Origin: Nitrospira sp.
GTDB taxonomy: Bacteria > Nitrospirota > Nitrospiria > Nitrospirales > Nitrospiraceae
Direction: 5' to 3'
Length of the DNA stretch: 64,000 nt
NCBI GenBank assembly: GCA_029194665.1
Contig: JARFXO010000003.1
Span: 682,001 to 746,000, forward strand
Position numbers and translations under genes: made by a program. Positions 8,135-17,533 of the stretch are shown in pieces; within the stretch, counting starts at the first letter, position 1, and the number at the start of each line of letters is the position of its first letter. The notes beneath the pieces are model-generated. The model did not search any database, had not been told where the DNA came from, and was given only the letters and a program-made list of their open reading frames with translations.

Positions 8135-9487
8135 CTATGCTTCGCGAAGATCGAGACTTTCGAATTTGGCGAATCGGTCCTGGAAAAACAACTCCTTTTT
8201 CCCAATAGGCCCGTTACGATGTTTACTGACGATGATGTCCGCAATCCCTTTGCGCTCGGAATTCTGGTCGTACACGTCCTCTCGGTAAATGAAGATAACC
8301 ACATCGGCATCCTGCTCGATCGCACCGCTCTCTCGCAGATCGGCCAACATGGGGATCGGCGGCTTACGTGCCTCCACCGCACGACTCAACTGGGACAGGG
8401 CCACAACCGGCACGTTCAATTCCTTCGCCAACGCTTTTAATGAGCGGGAAATGTCGGAGATCTCTTGCTGACGAGACTCTGAGTCGCTTCGCCCTTGCAT
8501 GAGTTGGAGGTAATCCACGATGAGAAGATCAAGTCCTTTCTCAGCCTTCAGTCGGCGGGCTTTGCCGCGCATCTGTTGGACGGTAATGCCGCCCGTGTCG
8601 TCGATATAGATCGGTGCCTGTTCTAATCGGCCGGCCGCCTCCGCCAGTCGCCACCAATCTTCCTTTTGAAGTTTCCCCGTCCTCAATGCATGTGAATCGA
8701 CTCTCGCTTCAGAACTGAGCATGCGCAGGACGATCTGCGGCTTGGACATTTCCAAGCTGAAGACTCCCACCACCGCATCGGCGTGAATGGCGGCATGCGT
8801 CGCAAACCCTAGGGCAAGGCTCGTCTTACCCATGCTCGGCCGCCCGGCCACCACCACCAAGTCAGAGGCCTGAAGCCCTGCGGTAATATCGTCGAGGTCG
8901 TAGTACCCCGTGGGTACTCCGGTGACGTGTTCCTTTCGCTTCGAGAGTTTATCGATGACATCCAGACTTTCCTTGATGACCTGACTGATCGGGCTAAACG
9001 ACCGTTCGAGTTTGCCTTGCGCAATACTGAAGACCGACCGTTCGGCAAAATCGAGCAGGTCATCGATTGAAGCGCTGCCTTCATAACCCCTGGTCAGCAC
9101 CTCGGTGGAGGTGCTGATTAACTGACGGAGCACGGCTTTATCTCGGACGATTTTGCAGTGATACCGAATATTGGCCGAACTGGGAACGACTTGGACGAGT
9201 TCAGCCAGATAGGCCGCGCCTCCAATGGTCTCGAGCTCACCGCGCGATTTCAATCGCTCGGTCAGCGTGATCTGATCGATCACTTCGCCGGTATCGGACA
9301 ACTCAAGCATGGCTTGATAGACTTTTTTGTGGGCCGTTCGATAGAAATCCTCCTCCACCAGCAGTTCCATTGCCTTCGGCATGGCAACGTTATCGAGCAG
9401 GATGGCGCCGAGCACCGATTGCTCCGCCTCCAAGTTCTGCGGGGGTAGTTTTGGTTGGGAGAGATCCACCGTCCCGAGGGAATTCAT
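8135..9487 (-). CDS. dnaB: Replicative DNA helicase
   Basis: 450 residues, standard length with no intein. The N-terminal DnaB domain begins PQNLEAEQSVLGAILLD. The RecA-like C-terminal half has Walker A AGRPSMGKTSLALG, Walker B LLIVDYLQLM and the conserved LADLRESGAIEQDADVV. It unwinds DNA ahead of the replication fork as a hexamer. The start codon overlaps the stop of hisZ by 4 bp (ATGA), placing it last in an operon otherwise devoted to amino-acid synthesis. Confidence 0.97.
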   Translation of the reverse strand: MNSLGTVDLSQPKLPPQNLEAEQSVLGAILLDNVAMPKAMELLVEEDFYRTAHKKVYQAMLELSDTGEVIDQITLTERLKSRGELETIGGAAYLAELVQVVPSSANIRYHCKIVRDKAVLRQLISTSTEVLTRGYEGSASIDDLLDFAERSVFSIAQGKLERSFSPISQVIKESLDVIDKLSKRKEHVTGVPTGYYDLDDITAGLQASDLVVVAGRPSMGKTSLALGFATHAAIHADAVVGVFSLEMSKPQIVLRMLSSEARVDSHALRTGKLQKEDWWRLAEAAGRLEQAPIYIDDTGGITVQQMRGKARRLKAEKGLDLLIVDYLQLMQGRSDSESRQQEISDISRSLKALAKELNVPVVALSQLSRAVEARKPPIPMLADLRESGAIEQDADVVIFIYREDVYDQNSERKGIADIIVSKHRNGPIGKKELFFQDRFAKFESLDLREA

Positions 9488-10878
9488 AACGCCTCTTCGA
9501 GGTCGGCACGCAAACTTGCGATGAGACCTTCGACCGACACAGTCCTCTTGCGAGCATGAGCGCGGTTGCTCGATCCTGCGACTCGCCGGCGGTCGCCCTG
9601 ATGAAGGACGACGACCTGCTCGGATGCAAGGCTGTCCGCACCGACGACGATAATCGTATCGATTTCTGCTTCACGACCAGCCTTGACCGCGGCACCGATC
9701 AAGTCCCGCCCCGTTGGATCTACGGATCGTTGAACCGTTCGTATTCCGCCCCGACGGAGTTGTTGAGCGACCGAAACCAGTCGCATCGATTCTTCCAAGG
9801 GAGCAACAACCAAGACCTCCGGGTCCACAGCCTTCGTCGTCTCGGACAGATTTAGCCCGCGGAAGAGCCGGTCCACACTCAGCGCAAACCCGGTTGACGG
9901 AAGGTTCCGACCGAATCGTCCGATTAAGTGATCATAGCGCCCACCACCGCCTAGCTCCACCCCAATCCCATCGGTAAAGACATCAAAGACAATGCCGTCA
10001 TAGTAGTCAAACCCTCGGAATTCTCCTAGATCCAGCAGGATGGCCTCTTGAAAGCCAGTCGCGCACAGCAACCGATAGACGTTTGCCAATCGGTCCAATG
10101 CTTCTACCAGCGGCCTCTCACCCTTCGCTAATGCGCGCCCTTTCGAGAGAACGTCAGCTTGTCCGCAAAGTTCCAGCGCTTCCAAAATTCTATGAGCCGA
10201 CCGTTTGGTCACCCGTTCTTGCGACAGGATTTCCCCAAGCCTCGGGACATCTTTTCGTGATGCTGCTTGCTCGGCCCGCTTCCGCCCTTCCGGCGAGAGT
10301 CCCGCACGGATGAGGAGGCCTTTGAAAAACCCAACATGCCCCAGGGAAATCTTGAACGACCGCAGCCCGACCTGCCGTAGGCACTCGATCAACAGCATAA
10401 TGATTTCGCTATCGGCGGATGGATCATCAGCCCCGATCAACTCGACGCCTACCTGAAAAATTTCTCGATCCCGGCCGGCATGTTCCGGTTCATACCGAAA
10501 GACGGTGGCCCGATACGACAAGCGCAACGGAAAGTGCATGCCCACCATGCCCATCGCCACCGTGCGGGCAATCTGAGCCGTGACGTCGGGCCGCAACAAC
10601 AGAATACGGCCGGTCGTCCGGTCTACAATCTTGTAGGAGTTCTCCAACAGCGTTGATTCGAGGCCGGGCGCCAGCACGTCGAGATACTCGAATGTCGGAA
10701 GGATGATTTCGTCGTAACCAAATCGGCTGCAGTACGACAACAATTCGGCTTCCAGATGCCGAACGCGGCGGGCGGCTTCCGGAAGGATGGTGGCCATCCC
10801 GACTGGAACCAGTGAGTGCTCGTGCAAAAGAGGGAACTGCCCCGGAGAAGTCCTACGAATAGGAGGAGCAGAGGTCAT
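9484..10878 (-). CDS. hisZ: ATP phosphoribosyltransferase regulatory subunit, HisZ type
   Basis: 464 residues from the ATG at 10878; an upstream in-frame start at 10956 would run into serA. The protein is a class II histidyl-tRNA-synthetase paralogue. LLLRPDVTAQIAR is the HisZ form of the motif (true HisRS has LRPEGT). FRYEPEHAGRDREIFQVGVEL is motif 2-like, and GGGGRYDHLIGRFGRNLPSTGFALS is also HisZ-like. HisZ partners the short form of HisG in the first step of histidine synthesis. About 100 extra residues at the C-terminus (from VDPEVLVVAPLEE on) look like the anticodon-binding fold that HisZ proteins usually lack. It lies 22 bp after serA and overlaps dnaB by 4 bp. hisG is not in the window. 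Confidence 0.85.
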   Translation of the reverse strand: MTSAPPIRRTSPGQFPLLHEHSLVPVGMATILPEAARRVRHLEAELLSYCSRFGYDEIILPTFEYLDVLAPGLESTLLENSYKIVDRTTGRILLLRPDVTAQIARTVAMGMVGMHFPLRLSYRATVFRYEPEHAGRDREIFQVGVELIGADDPSADSEIIMLLIECLRQVGLRSFKISLGHVGFFKGLLIRAGLSPEGRKRAEQAASRKDVPRLGEILSQERVTKRSAHRILEALELCGQADVLSKGRALAKGERPLVEALDRLANVYRLLCATGFQEAILLDLGEFRGFDYYDGIVFDVFTDGIGVELGGGGRYDHLIGRFGRNLPSTGFALSVDRLFRGLNLSETTKAVDPEVLVVAPLEESMRLVSVAQQLRRGGIRTVQRSVDPTGRDLIGAAVKAGREAEIDTIIVVGADSLASEQVVVLHQGDRRRVAGSSNRAHARKRTVSVEGLIASLRADLEEAL

Positions 10879-10900
10879 AGTAACCTGGTCGCGATAATCG

Positions 10901-12499
10901 TTACGAGAGGTTGGCGACCTTGACGGACAAAATATTCGAGCTCGACCGGATCTCATCCAGGACCGCAGATGAGAACTCCGTATCGGAGCCTATGATCAGC
11001 AACGCATCCCCTCCCCGCTTCTCCAAGGCACACTGCATCCGCACGATGTTGATTCCCTGATCTCCCAATACCTTTCCGACCATACCAATGACCCCTGGAC
11101 GATCGACATTGTGAATCAATAACATATGCCCCTCCGGCACGACTTCAACTTTGAATTGGTCGATCTCTGTGACGCGAGCTTCCTTTTTGTGATACAGCGT
11201 CCCTGCGACTTGGTGTGAGACCTTGCCGGCCTCGACCCGAACTCGGATCAAGCTTGTGAAATCCCCGGCATCCGTGCTCTTAATTTCCTTGACTTCAATA
11301 CCCCGCTCTTTCGCTACGATGGGAGCATTCACGTAGTTCACTGGGTGTTCCATAATAGGAGCGAGCACGCCCTTGAGGACGGCGATGGTCACGGGCGCGA
11401 GTGAAAGCGCAGCGACCTCCCCACTGTATTCCACCGTAACTCGTTCGATTCCTCCCTGAACGAGCTGGGTTTGAAGCACGCCGAGCTTCTCGGCCAACGT
11501 CAGAAAGGGTTGCAAACGAGGCAATAATTCCGGAGCGACCGACGGAATATTGACAGCACCCTTGGCCACTCCCTTGGTGAAGTAGTCAACAAGCTGTTCG
11601 GCAATTCCGATCGCGACGTTTTCCTGGGCCTCGGTCGTCTGGGCTCCAATATGCGGGGTACAAATGAAATTATCCAAAACGAGAAGCGGATTGTCCGCCT
11701 TGACCGGCTCTTCTTCAAACACATCGAAGGCGGCCGCAGCGACGCGTTTTGTTTTCAAGGCTTCGCACAAATCCTGTTCGTTGATGATGCCGCCCCTGGC
11801 GCAATTCACGATGAGCACGCCGGGCTTCATCTTGGCAATGGCCTGTGCGTTGATGATCCCACGCGTCTCCTGCGTGAGCGGTGTATGAACCGAGATCACG
11901 TCTGCCCGCCGGAACAGTTCATCGATATCCACCATCGTCACGCCCATTCGTTCGGCCCGTTCTGGCGCGAGATATGGGTCAAACGCGACGACACTCATGC
12001 CGATACCTTGTGCCATCTTGGTCAAGTGGCTGCCGATCTGTCCAGCCCCGATGATGCCGAGCACCTTGTTGTAGAGCTCGACGCCCATGAATTTGTCCTT
12101 CTCCCATTTGCCGGCCTTCACCGACGCGGTGGCTTGGGGAATGCGCCGGCTCATCGCACAGATCATCGACATCGTATGCTCGGCGGTCGTGACGGTGTTC
12201 CCCCCTGGAGTATTCATGACAACGATGCCTCGACGGGTCGCAGCTGGGGTGTCGACATTGTCCAGACCGGACCCGGCCCTTCCGACGACCTTGAGTTTCT
12301 CTGCTGCAGCGATCAGCTCTGCCGTCACTTTGGTGCCGGATCGCACGATTAGGCCGTCGGCGTCTTTGATCTCTCTGAACAGTTCGTCCTTCGGCATCTT
12401 AGATTTCACCACCACGGTGAATCCCGCCTTCTCGAGCGCATCGACGCCTTGCTTCGACAAGCTATCGCTGATCAAAATTTTCATTGCAGCTGCAGCCAT
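10901..12499 (-). CDS. serA: D-3-phosphoglycerate dehydrogenase
   Basis: 532 residues, the long SerA form. It oxidises 3-phosphoglycerate to 3-phosphohydroxypyruvate with NAD, the first step of serine synthesis. Visible parts are the catalytic and NAD domains (GIIGAGQIGSHLTKMAQG), the active-site stretch NCARGGIINEQDL and CTPHIGAQTTEAQENVA, an intervening ASB domain, and a C-terminal ACT domain (MLLIHNVDRPGVIGMVGKVL) for serine feedback. The start at 12499 is preferred because GGCGAGG lies 6 nt upstream; 12505 and 12484 are alternatives. It follows the class V aminotransferase by 17 bp. Confidence 0.96.
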   Translation of the reverse strand: MAAAAMKILISDSLSKQGVDALEKAGFTVVVKSKMPKDELFREIKDADGLIVRSGTKVTAELIAAAEKLKVVGRAGSGLDNVDTPAATRRGIVVMNTPGGNTVTTAEHTMSMICAMSRRIPQATASVKAGKWEKDKFMGVELYNKVLGIIGAGQIGSHLTKMAQGIGMSVVAFDPYLAPERAERMGVTMVDIDELFRRADVISVHTPLTQETRGIINAQAIAKMKPGVLIVNCARGGIINEQDLCEALKTKRVAAAAFDVFEEEPVKADNPLLVLDNFICTPHIGAQTTEAQENVAIGIAEQLVDYFTKGVAKGAVNIPSVAPELLPRLQPFLTLAEKLGVLQTQLVQGGIERVTVEYSGEVAALSLAPVTIAVLKGVLAPIMEHPVNYVNAPIVAKERGIEVKEIKSTDAGDFTSLIRVRVEAGKVSHQVAGTLYHKKEARVTEIDQFKVEVVPEGHMLLIHNVDRPGVIGMVGKVLGDQGINIVRMQCALEKRGGDALLIIGSDTEFSSAVLDEIRSSSNILSVKVANLS

Positions 12500-12516
12500 G
12501 TACATCCTCGCCGTGG

Positions 12517-13659
12517 TTACTTCGCCAGTAAGATTTCTTGCGCCTTTCCGACACCGCTTCCCAACTTGACCGGATGGCCAAGCCCTTTCAGAACCATCTC
12601 GGTCGCGGCTAAGGCTGCGATCACGTCAAATGTATCGGCATACCCCATATGAGACAGTCGGAATATCTTCCCCTTGAGGTGATCCTGTCCACCGGCAGCC
12701 GTCATGCCGTATTGCACACGCAGATTTTTATAGATCGCCTGCCCGTCAATTCCATCAGGCGCACAGACCGCCGTCAAGGCATCGCTGGGCGATCCCTTTG
12801 GGAATAGCGCCAGCCCGGCAGCCTTCACACCTTCACGCATGGCATGGGCCAACCGTCCCTGCCGTGCAAACATCTTCTCCAGTCCTTCTGCCTTCATCAT
12901 TCGGACCGCCTCTTGAAGGCCGATGACAAGCGAGACAGCGGGGGTGAAGGCAGTCTGATTCTTGATCTGGTTTTCGCGTTCCTTTTTGAAGTTGAAATAA
13001 AAGGCAGCATTTTTGGCTTTGTCGGCCAAGCCCCACGCTTTCTCGCTGACACTGACAAACGCCATGCCGGGAGGCAACATCAAGGCCTTCTGGGAACCGG
13101 TGATCACCACATCCAGACCCCATGTATCAGTTTTGATGTCAAATACACCCAGGGCTGTAATGGCATCGACCACCAAAATCGTATTGTCATAGCCCTTGAT
13201 GATCTCACCGAGCGTCTTGACATCATGAGCCACGGCCGTCGAGGTTTCGCTGGCTTGCACATACACTGCCTTGATCGAAGGATCTTTTTTGAGCGCATCA
13301 GCAACTTGCTGAGGATTCACCGCATGTCCCCATTCAACCTTGATCTCGGTCGCCTGTACCCCGAAGGTCTTGCAGAGTTTGCCCCAACGTTCTCCAAATT
13401 TGCCTCCGTTGACGTATAAGGCCTTGTCGCCGGGAGACAAAAAGTTTGAGACAGCGCCTTCCATGCCACCTGTTCCGGACGCTGCTAACATCAGCACATC
13501 ATTCCGTGTTTGATACAGCCACTTCAGCCCTTCGCGGACCTCCGCGAAGATCGGATCGAACTCGGGTGCGCGATGATGGATCATCGGACGAGCCATCGCC
13601 AACAACACCTCCGGAGGGACGGGGGTTGGACCAGGAGCCAAGAGATAGCGCTTCAACAT
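12517..13659 (-). CDS. Class V pyridoxal-phosphate aminotransferase (serine/alanine-glyoxylate type)
   Basis: 380 residues. The N-terminal LLAPGPTPVPPEVLLAM and ASGTGGMEGAVSN are typical of serine- and alanine-glyoxylate aminotransferases. VVDAITALGVFDI carries the PLP-ring aspartate and GSQKALMLPPG the Schiff-base lysine. The start has AAGGAGG 8 nt upstream. It is first in an operon with serA 17 bp downstream. That context suggests it supplies the transaminase step of serine synthesis, acting on phosphohydroxypyruvate in place of SerC, or moves amino groups between serine and glyoxylate. The exact substrate cannot be read from sequence. Confidence 0.9.
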   Translation of the reverse strand: MLKRYLLAPGPTPVPPEVLLAMARPMIHHRAPEFDPIFAEVREGLKWLYQTRNDVLMLAASGTGGMEGAVSNFLSPGDKALYVNGGKFGERWGKLCKTFGVQATEIKVEWGHAVNPQQVADALKKDPSIKAVYVQASETSTAVAHDVKTLGEIIKGYDNTILVVDAITALGVFDIKTDTWGLDVVITGSQKALMLPPGMAFVSVSEKAWGLADKAKNAAFYFNFKKERENQIKNQTAFTPAVSLVIGLQEAVRMMKAEGLEKMFARQGRLAHAMREGVKAAGLALFPKGSPSDALTAVCAPDGIDGQAIYKNLRVQYGMTAAGGQDHLKGKIFRLSHMGYADTFDVIAALAATEMVLKGLGHPVKLGSGVGKAQEILLAK

Positions 13660-13931
13660 TGATCAATCCTCCTTACAATGCGATTCTGGTGGGGTGCCAC
13701 TAGGAGAGGCGGTACGCTATCATTTGCTCTGGGAAGCTGTCAAGAAATCGACCGGCGCAAACGACGACTGCACCAAGAGCTTTTCTCTTGCCATGACGTA
13801 GAGAAGCTAAGTTTTTCCGCACCCCATTCTTTGTGCCCGACATGACACGAATGTACCAGCGTCTTCGCTGACCGCAGTTCCTTGACAAGTATCTGGTGGA
13901 TCGATAATCTTTGATGCGATCGAGGCTATCC

Positions 13932-15248
13932 ATGATGACGATGACAATGTGTGTCAGGCTGCGGGGGACTCAAGGGACAATCGCGGCCATACTCAGTGCC
14001 ACTCTGCTGTTGCCCACATTTGAGACTTGGGCGCAGAGTAATTCTGCCGCTGACCAGGGTAGTCCTGTTAGTGAACAAGGTAATCCTTCCGGTGAAATCG
14101 AATCGCCCCAAGAAGATGATGGCATTGACTCAAACCTGGTTCCTTTGGAGCCTGAACTGACGGTTTCTCCTTCCGACCTTCCATCGACGGACGGTAGTGA
14201 AGAGCAACCTGAATTGACCCCCGATAAGGCTGCTCTCGATACTCCGGGCGCAGCGAGCGTCGATGCTCAAGGTCCGGTGTACAACATTCCCGTCGTCATT
14301 GATCAGACTGTACAAAGCCATATTCATTTTTTTAACACCTCAATTCGAAATAGGTTTGAGCAATGGCTCCTGCGCTTCAGCCGCTATCGTCCGCTGGTCG
14401 AAAACATCTTTGCCGAGTTCGACCTTCCGAGCGACCTCGTGAATCTCTCCCTTGTTGAGAGCGGCTTCAACCCTTACGCCTATTCACGAGCAAAAGCCAC
14501 AGGTCCATGGCAATTTATGAAAGGGACCGGGCAGCTCTATGGGTTGCGGATCGATCACTATGTTGACGAACGACGTGATCCTATCAAATCCACCGTCGCG
14601 GCGGCGAGGTACCTGCGAGACCTCTATGATTTATTCGGCGCTTGGCCCTTGGCGATGGCCGCGTACAATGCGGGCGAAGGGAAGGTCCTGCGAGCCCTTC
14701 AGAAAGCTCAGGCTGAATCCTTCTCAGAGATCTCTAGAACGAAACTCATTCGAAGGGAGACAAAGCAATACATTCCTCGGATTATGGCTGCGACGATTAT
14801 TGCGAAGAACCCCGACCAATACGGGTTCAATCAAGATCCCGCCCCTCTTCACCAATTCGAGGAGGTCATGGTGACCCGCCCCTTGCACTTTCGCGCAATT
14901 GCCAACGTGACAGGGATTCCGTACGCCGAACTCCGATTACTGAACCCAGAGCTGCGCCGAGATGCGACGCCTCCTGATGACTCGGCCTACCATCTGAAGG
15001 TCCCTGTGGGAACGAGCGCCAAAGTCATCGAACTGATCGACCGAGTCCCTACCTATAAGTTTCCTCCCCTGCCCGTCGCCAGTCAGCGTGTCAAAACCGA
15101 TGCCGCCCGCTGGTATCGAGTCCGTATGGGTGACACGCTTGAGAAGGTTTCCCGACGATTCCACGTTCCTCTCAAGACCCTCAAAGCGTTGAACCATCTG
15201 TCCAGCTCAGTGATTAAGGCTGGAGAGCTACTCGTGATCACTCGTTAG
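13932..15248 (+). CDS. MltD-like lytic transglycosylase with LysM domain
   Basis: 438 residues from the ATG preceded by CGAGG 6 nt away; TTG 13911 and ATG 13914 are in-frame alternatives. A signal peptide ends near TWAQS. An acidic Ser/Pro-rich linker of about 100 residues is followed by the SLT domain: LVESGFNPYAYSRAKATGPW contains the catalytic Glu, then GQLYGLRID and AMAAYNAGEG. A LysM peptidoglycan-binding repeat closes the protein (RVRMGDTLEKVSRRFHVPL). It should cut the MurNAc-GlcNAc bond of peptidoglycan in the periplasm. MltD proteins often carry two or three LysM repeats; only one is clear here. Confidence 0.93.
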   Translation: MMTMTMCVRLRGTQGTIAAILSATLLLPTFETWAQSNSAADQGSPVSEQGNPSGEIESPQEDDGIDSNLVPLEPELTVSPSDLPSTDGSEEQPELTPDKAALDTPGAASVDAQGPVYNIPVVIDQTVQSHIHFFNTSIRNRFEQWLLRFSRYRPLVENIFAEFDLPSDLVNLSLVESGFNPYAYSRAKATGPWQFMKGTGQLYGLRIDHYVDERRDPIKSTVAAARYLRDLYDLFGAWPLAMAAYNAGEGKVLRALQKAQAESFSEISRTKLIRRETKQYIPRIMAATIIAKNPDQYGFNQDPAPLHQFEEVMVTRPLHFRAIANVTGIPYAELRLLNPELRRDATPPDDSAYHLKVPVGTSAKVIELIDRVPTYKFPPLPVASQRVKTDAARWYRVRMGDTLEKVSRRFHVPLKTLKALNHLSSSVIKAGELLVITR

Positions 15249-15283
15249 TCCACACCTAGCACGCACCGATCTTGAACGAGTGA
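15238..15283. terminator. Inverted repeat between convergent genes
   Basis: TCACTCGTT (15238-15246) pairs perfectly with AACGAGTGA (15275-15283) around a 28-nt loop. A smaller stem, TTTGCT/AGCAAA, follows at 15294-15310. Both lie between the convergent transglycosylase and TPR genes and may end transcription, but neither has a classic U-tract. Confidence 0.25.
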
Positions 15284-15319
15284 GTGACGGGCCTTTGCTC
15301 TTCAAGCAAAGAAGCTTGC

Positions 15320-16102
15320 CTACGGCTTGGGCGGCTTCGAAGAGCTGGAAGCAGGGGAAGCAGGAGTTGCTGAAGGGGGTGACGGCTCGGGAGTTTTCTT
15401 GGCTTCGATCACCTTCACACGCATGGCGGCGTCGCTCGTCAGGGGAGAATTTGGGAAGGTTTTCATCAGATCCTGATAATGTTTCAAGGCTTCATCGGGT
15501 CTAGGGCGATTCTCCTCCAACCTTGCAAGTTCAAAGAGCGCGTAATCCCGGTTCATCGCGCCGGGGATCTCGAGGATCCTCGAATAGGCCTTGGCGGCTT
15601 GATCCAGATCTCCCTTGAGCAGATAGGCATAACCCAGTTTTTGCTGTACGAGCCCAAGAAGCGACACGTGAGCCCCATAGGTAGAGATAAACCTGGTATA
15701 GGCTTCGATCGCTGACGCGAGGTCGTTGGACTGAAGATAGGCATTTCCAAGACTAAACTGTGCGAGCGGAGCCGTCGGAGTTCGAGGATACTCGTCGATT
15801 ATTCTCTTATACAGGGCAATTGCTTCCTTCAGGTTGGCGGCCGCCTTCTGTGGATCATTGGTCGCACGTGTAAAGAGATGGAGAGTCGCTTCTCGTTCCA
15901 GCTCCTGGGCCTTATCGGCATTTTGTGCGTCATACCAGAAGACGCCCCACGTTCCGCCCCCTATCAACAAGAGAAGCAGGAACCCGACCAAAATCGACCA
16001 GCGGTAGTTCGCCAGTCCGAGCACCCAGTGCTCAAGCCCACTCACAAGATGAGCCTCGTCTACCGGCAACGTCCGAGGCGGAACTTTAATTCGGTAGGTC
16101 AT
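15320..16102 (-). CDS. Inner-membrane TPR protein
   Basis: 260 residues. One transmembrane helix (about residues 35-58, ILVGFLLLLLIGGGTWGVFW) follows a cytoplasmic N-terminus, and the periplasmic part carries four or so TPR-like repeats (APLAQFSLGNAYLQSNDL, LLGLVQQKLGYAYLLKGDL). The last 30 residues are Pro/Ser/Ala/Lys-rich. The layout resembles YfgM/BamD-like tetratricopeptide proteins that assist envelope protein assembly, but the match is structural only. It converges on the transglycosylase gene. Confidence 0.75.
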   Translation of the reverse strand: MTYRIKVPPRTLPVDEAHLVSGLEHWVLGLANYRWSILVGFLLLLLIGGGTWGVFWYDAQNADKAQELEREATLHLFTRATNDPQKAAANLKEAIALYKRIIDEYPRTPTAPLAQFSLGNAYLQSNDLASAIEAYTRFISTYGAHVSLLGLVQQKLGYAYLLKGDLDQAAKAYSRILEIPGAMNRDYALFELARLEENRPRPDEALKHYQDLMKTFPNSPLTSDAAMRVKVIEAKKTPEPSPPSATPASPASSSSKPPKP

Positions 16103-16253
16103 CTGGAATCATCACTTCACGGTTGAGAGCAGACTGTCTGCGCCAGAATCTTTGTCTTATACTAAGGATGAATTCTCATTGTCAATGCAATCGGAACGGA
16201 CTCGTCGTATGGTCACAACCCTGCCGAGGCTCTGACGGAGGGTTTGAAGCAGC

Positions 16254-17414
16254 ATGTTTCAAAGCAGACTTAAGCAATTCGCTGACCGAGCGCTCATGCG
16301 CCGACTGTCTCCATTGGAATCCGGCACAGGGCCGACCATTCAATATGCGGGCCGCCAGGTCATCCTACTGTCCTCCAACGATTACCTGGGGCTTGCGACC
16401 CATCCTGACGTCGTCCGCGCCGCAATACATGCAACGGAACAGTATGGGGCTGGGTCTGGAGCTTCTCGATTAATCAGCGGAACTCTTCCTCCCCATATGC
16501 ACCTCGAAGCCTCCCTCGCGGCTTTTAAGGGGACGGAAGCAGCCCTTTTGTTCGGAGCCGGTTATTTAGCAAATATCGGTGTCATTCCGAACCTCGTCGG
16601 GCAAGGAGGTCTGATCCTAGCGGATAGATTGTGTCATGCCAGTCTCATCGATGGATGTCGATTGAGCCGAGCCGATTTTCGGATATTCCGCCATCGAGAC
16701 TGTGCACATCTGGAGTCATTGCTTCGACGTCGGCGAGCGAATCGTCCCACTGTCATCATCACAGAAGGGCTATTCAGCATGGACGGCGACGTCGCTCCGT
16801 TGTCGGATCTGGTATCGCTGGCCGAGCGCTATGAAGCAACGTTGTATGTCGATGATGCCCATGGAACTGGCATCATGGGACCGGCCGGCCGGGGAACGAT
16901 CGAACATTTCGGTCTGGAACAACAAATCCCCTTTCACATGGGGACGCTCAGTAAAGCACTAGGGAGCCATGGGGCCTACATCGTCGGGCCCAACGACTTG
17001 ATTCAATATTTAGTCAACGTGGCCCGTCCATTCATTTTTACAACCGCGCTTCCACCCGCCATCGCGGCGGCCGCCGCGGCGGCAGTCGCGGTCATTCAGC
17101 GTGAACCAGCACGTCGGATGAGGCTCTGGTCAAATCGAGAACGACTATTCAATGGAGTGCAGAAGCTCGGTTTTCGGACGACGCAGACCGTCAGTCCAAT
17201 TCTGCCGATCCTGGTGGGCGACGCAGCCACTGCATCAGCGCTAGCGGAACGACTGCTCACTCACGGAATCTATGCTTCCGCAATTCGTCCGCCGACCGTT
17301 CCTGATGGAACCAGCCGCATACGCTTCACTGTGACATCGGAACACACGACTGAGCAGATCGACGAAGCGCTTCATGCACTTGACCTCGCCGGTCGTGAGA
17401 CCGGCCTGCTCTGA
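16254..17414 (+). CDS. bioF: 8-amino-7-oxononanoate synthase
   Basis: 386 residues, family-typical. It condenses pimeloyl-ACP (or -CoA) with alanine to give KAPA, the first dedicated step of biotin ring synthesis, using PLP. Motifs: SSNDYLGLATHPDV, GSGASRLISGT, the cofactor stretch DDAHGTGIMGP, and GTLSKALGSHGAY with the PLP lysine. GGAGGG lies 11 nt upstream of the ATG. The related enzyme 2-amino-3-ketobutyrate CoA ligase is the main alternative, but overall length and motifs favour BioF. No other bio gene is present; pilT follows 119 bp downstream. Confidence 0.9.
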   Translation: MFQSRLKQFADRALMRRLSPLESGTGPTIQYAGRQVILLSSNDYLGLATHPDVVRAAIHATEQYGAGSGASRLISGTLPPHMHLEASLAAFKGTEAALLFGAGYLANIGVIPNLVGQGGLILADRLCHASLIDGCRLSRADFRIFRHRDCAHLESLLRRRRANRPTVIITEGLFSMDGDVAPLSDLVSLAERYEATLYVDDAHGTGIMGPAGRGTIEHFGLEQQIPFHMGTLSKALGSHGAYIVGPNDLIQYLVNVARPFIFTTALPPAIAAAAAAAVAVIQREPARRMRLWSNRERLFNGVQKLGFRTTQTVSPILPILVGDAATASALAERLLTHGIYASAIRPPTVPDGTSRIRFTVTSEHTTEQIDEALHALDLAGRETGLL

Positions 17415-17533
17415 TCGACCTCCTCTTCGGCACGCACCTTCCGGACATTTTCTTGCTTTCAGGCTTTGCTATGGCATGATGCACAGAAGATTTTTACTTC
17501 ACGAACAACCCATAACACCGAGGATCACGGGCG

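Noticed and set aside
13700..13933. 77-codon minus-strand frame between the aminotransferase and the transglycosylase
   Set aside because: Basic, low-complexity composition with no ribosome-binding site; it overlaps the leader of the transglycosylase gene.
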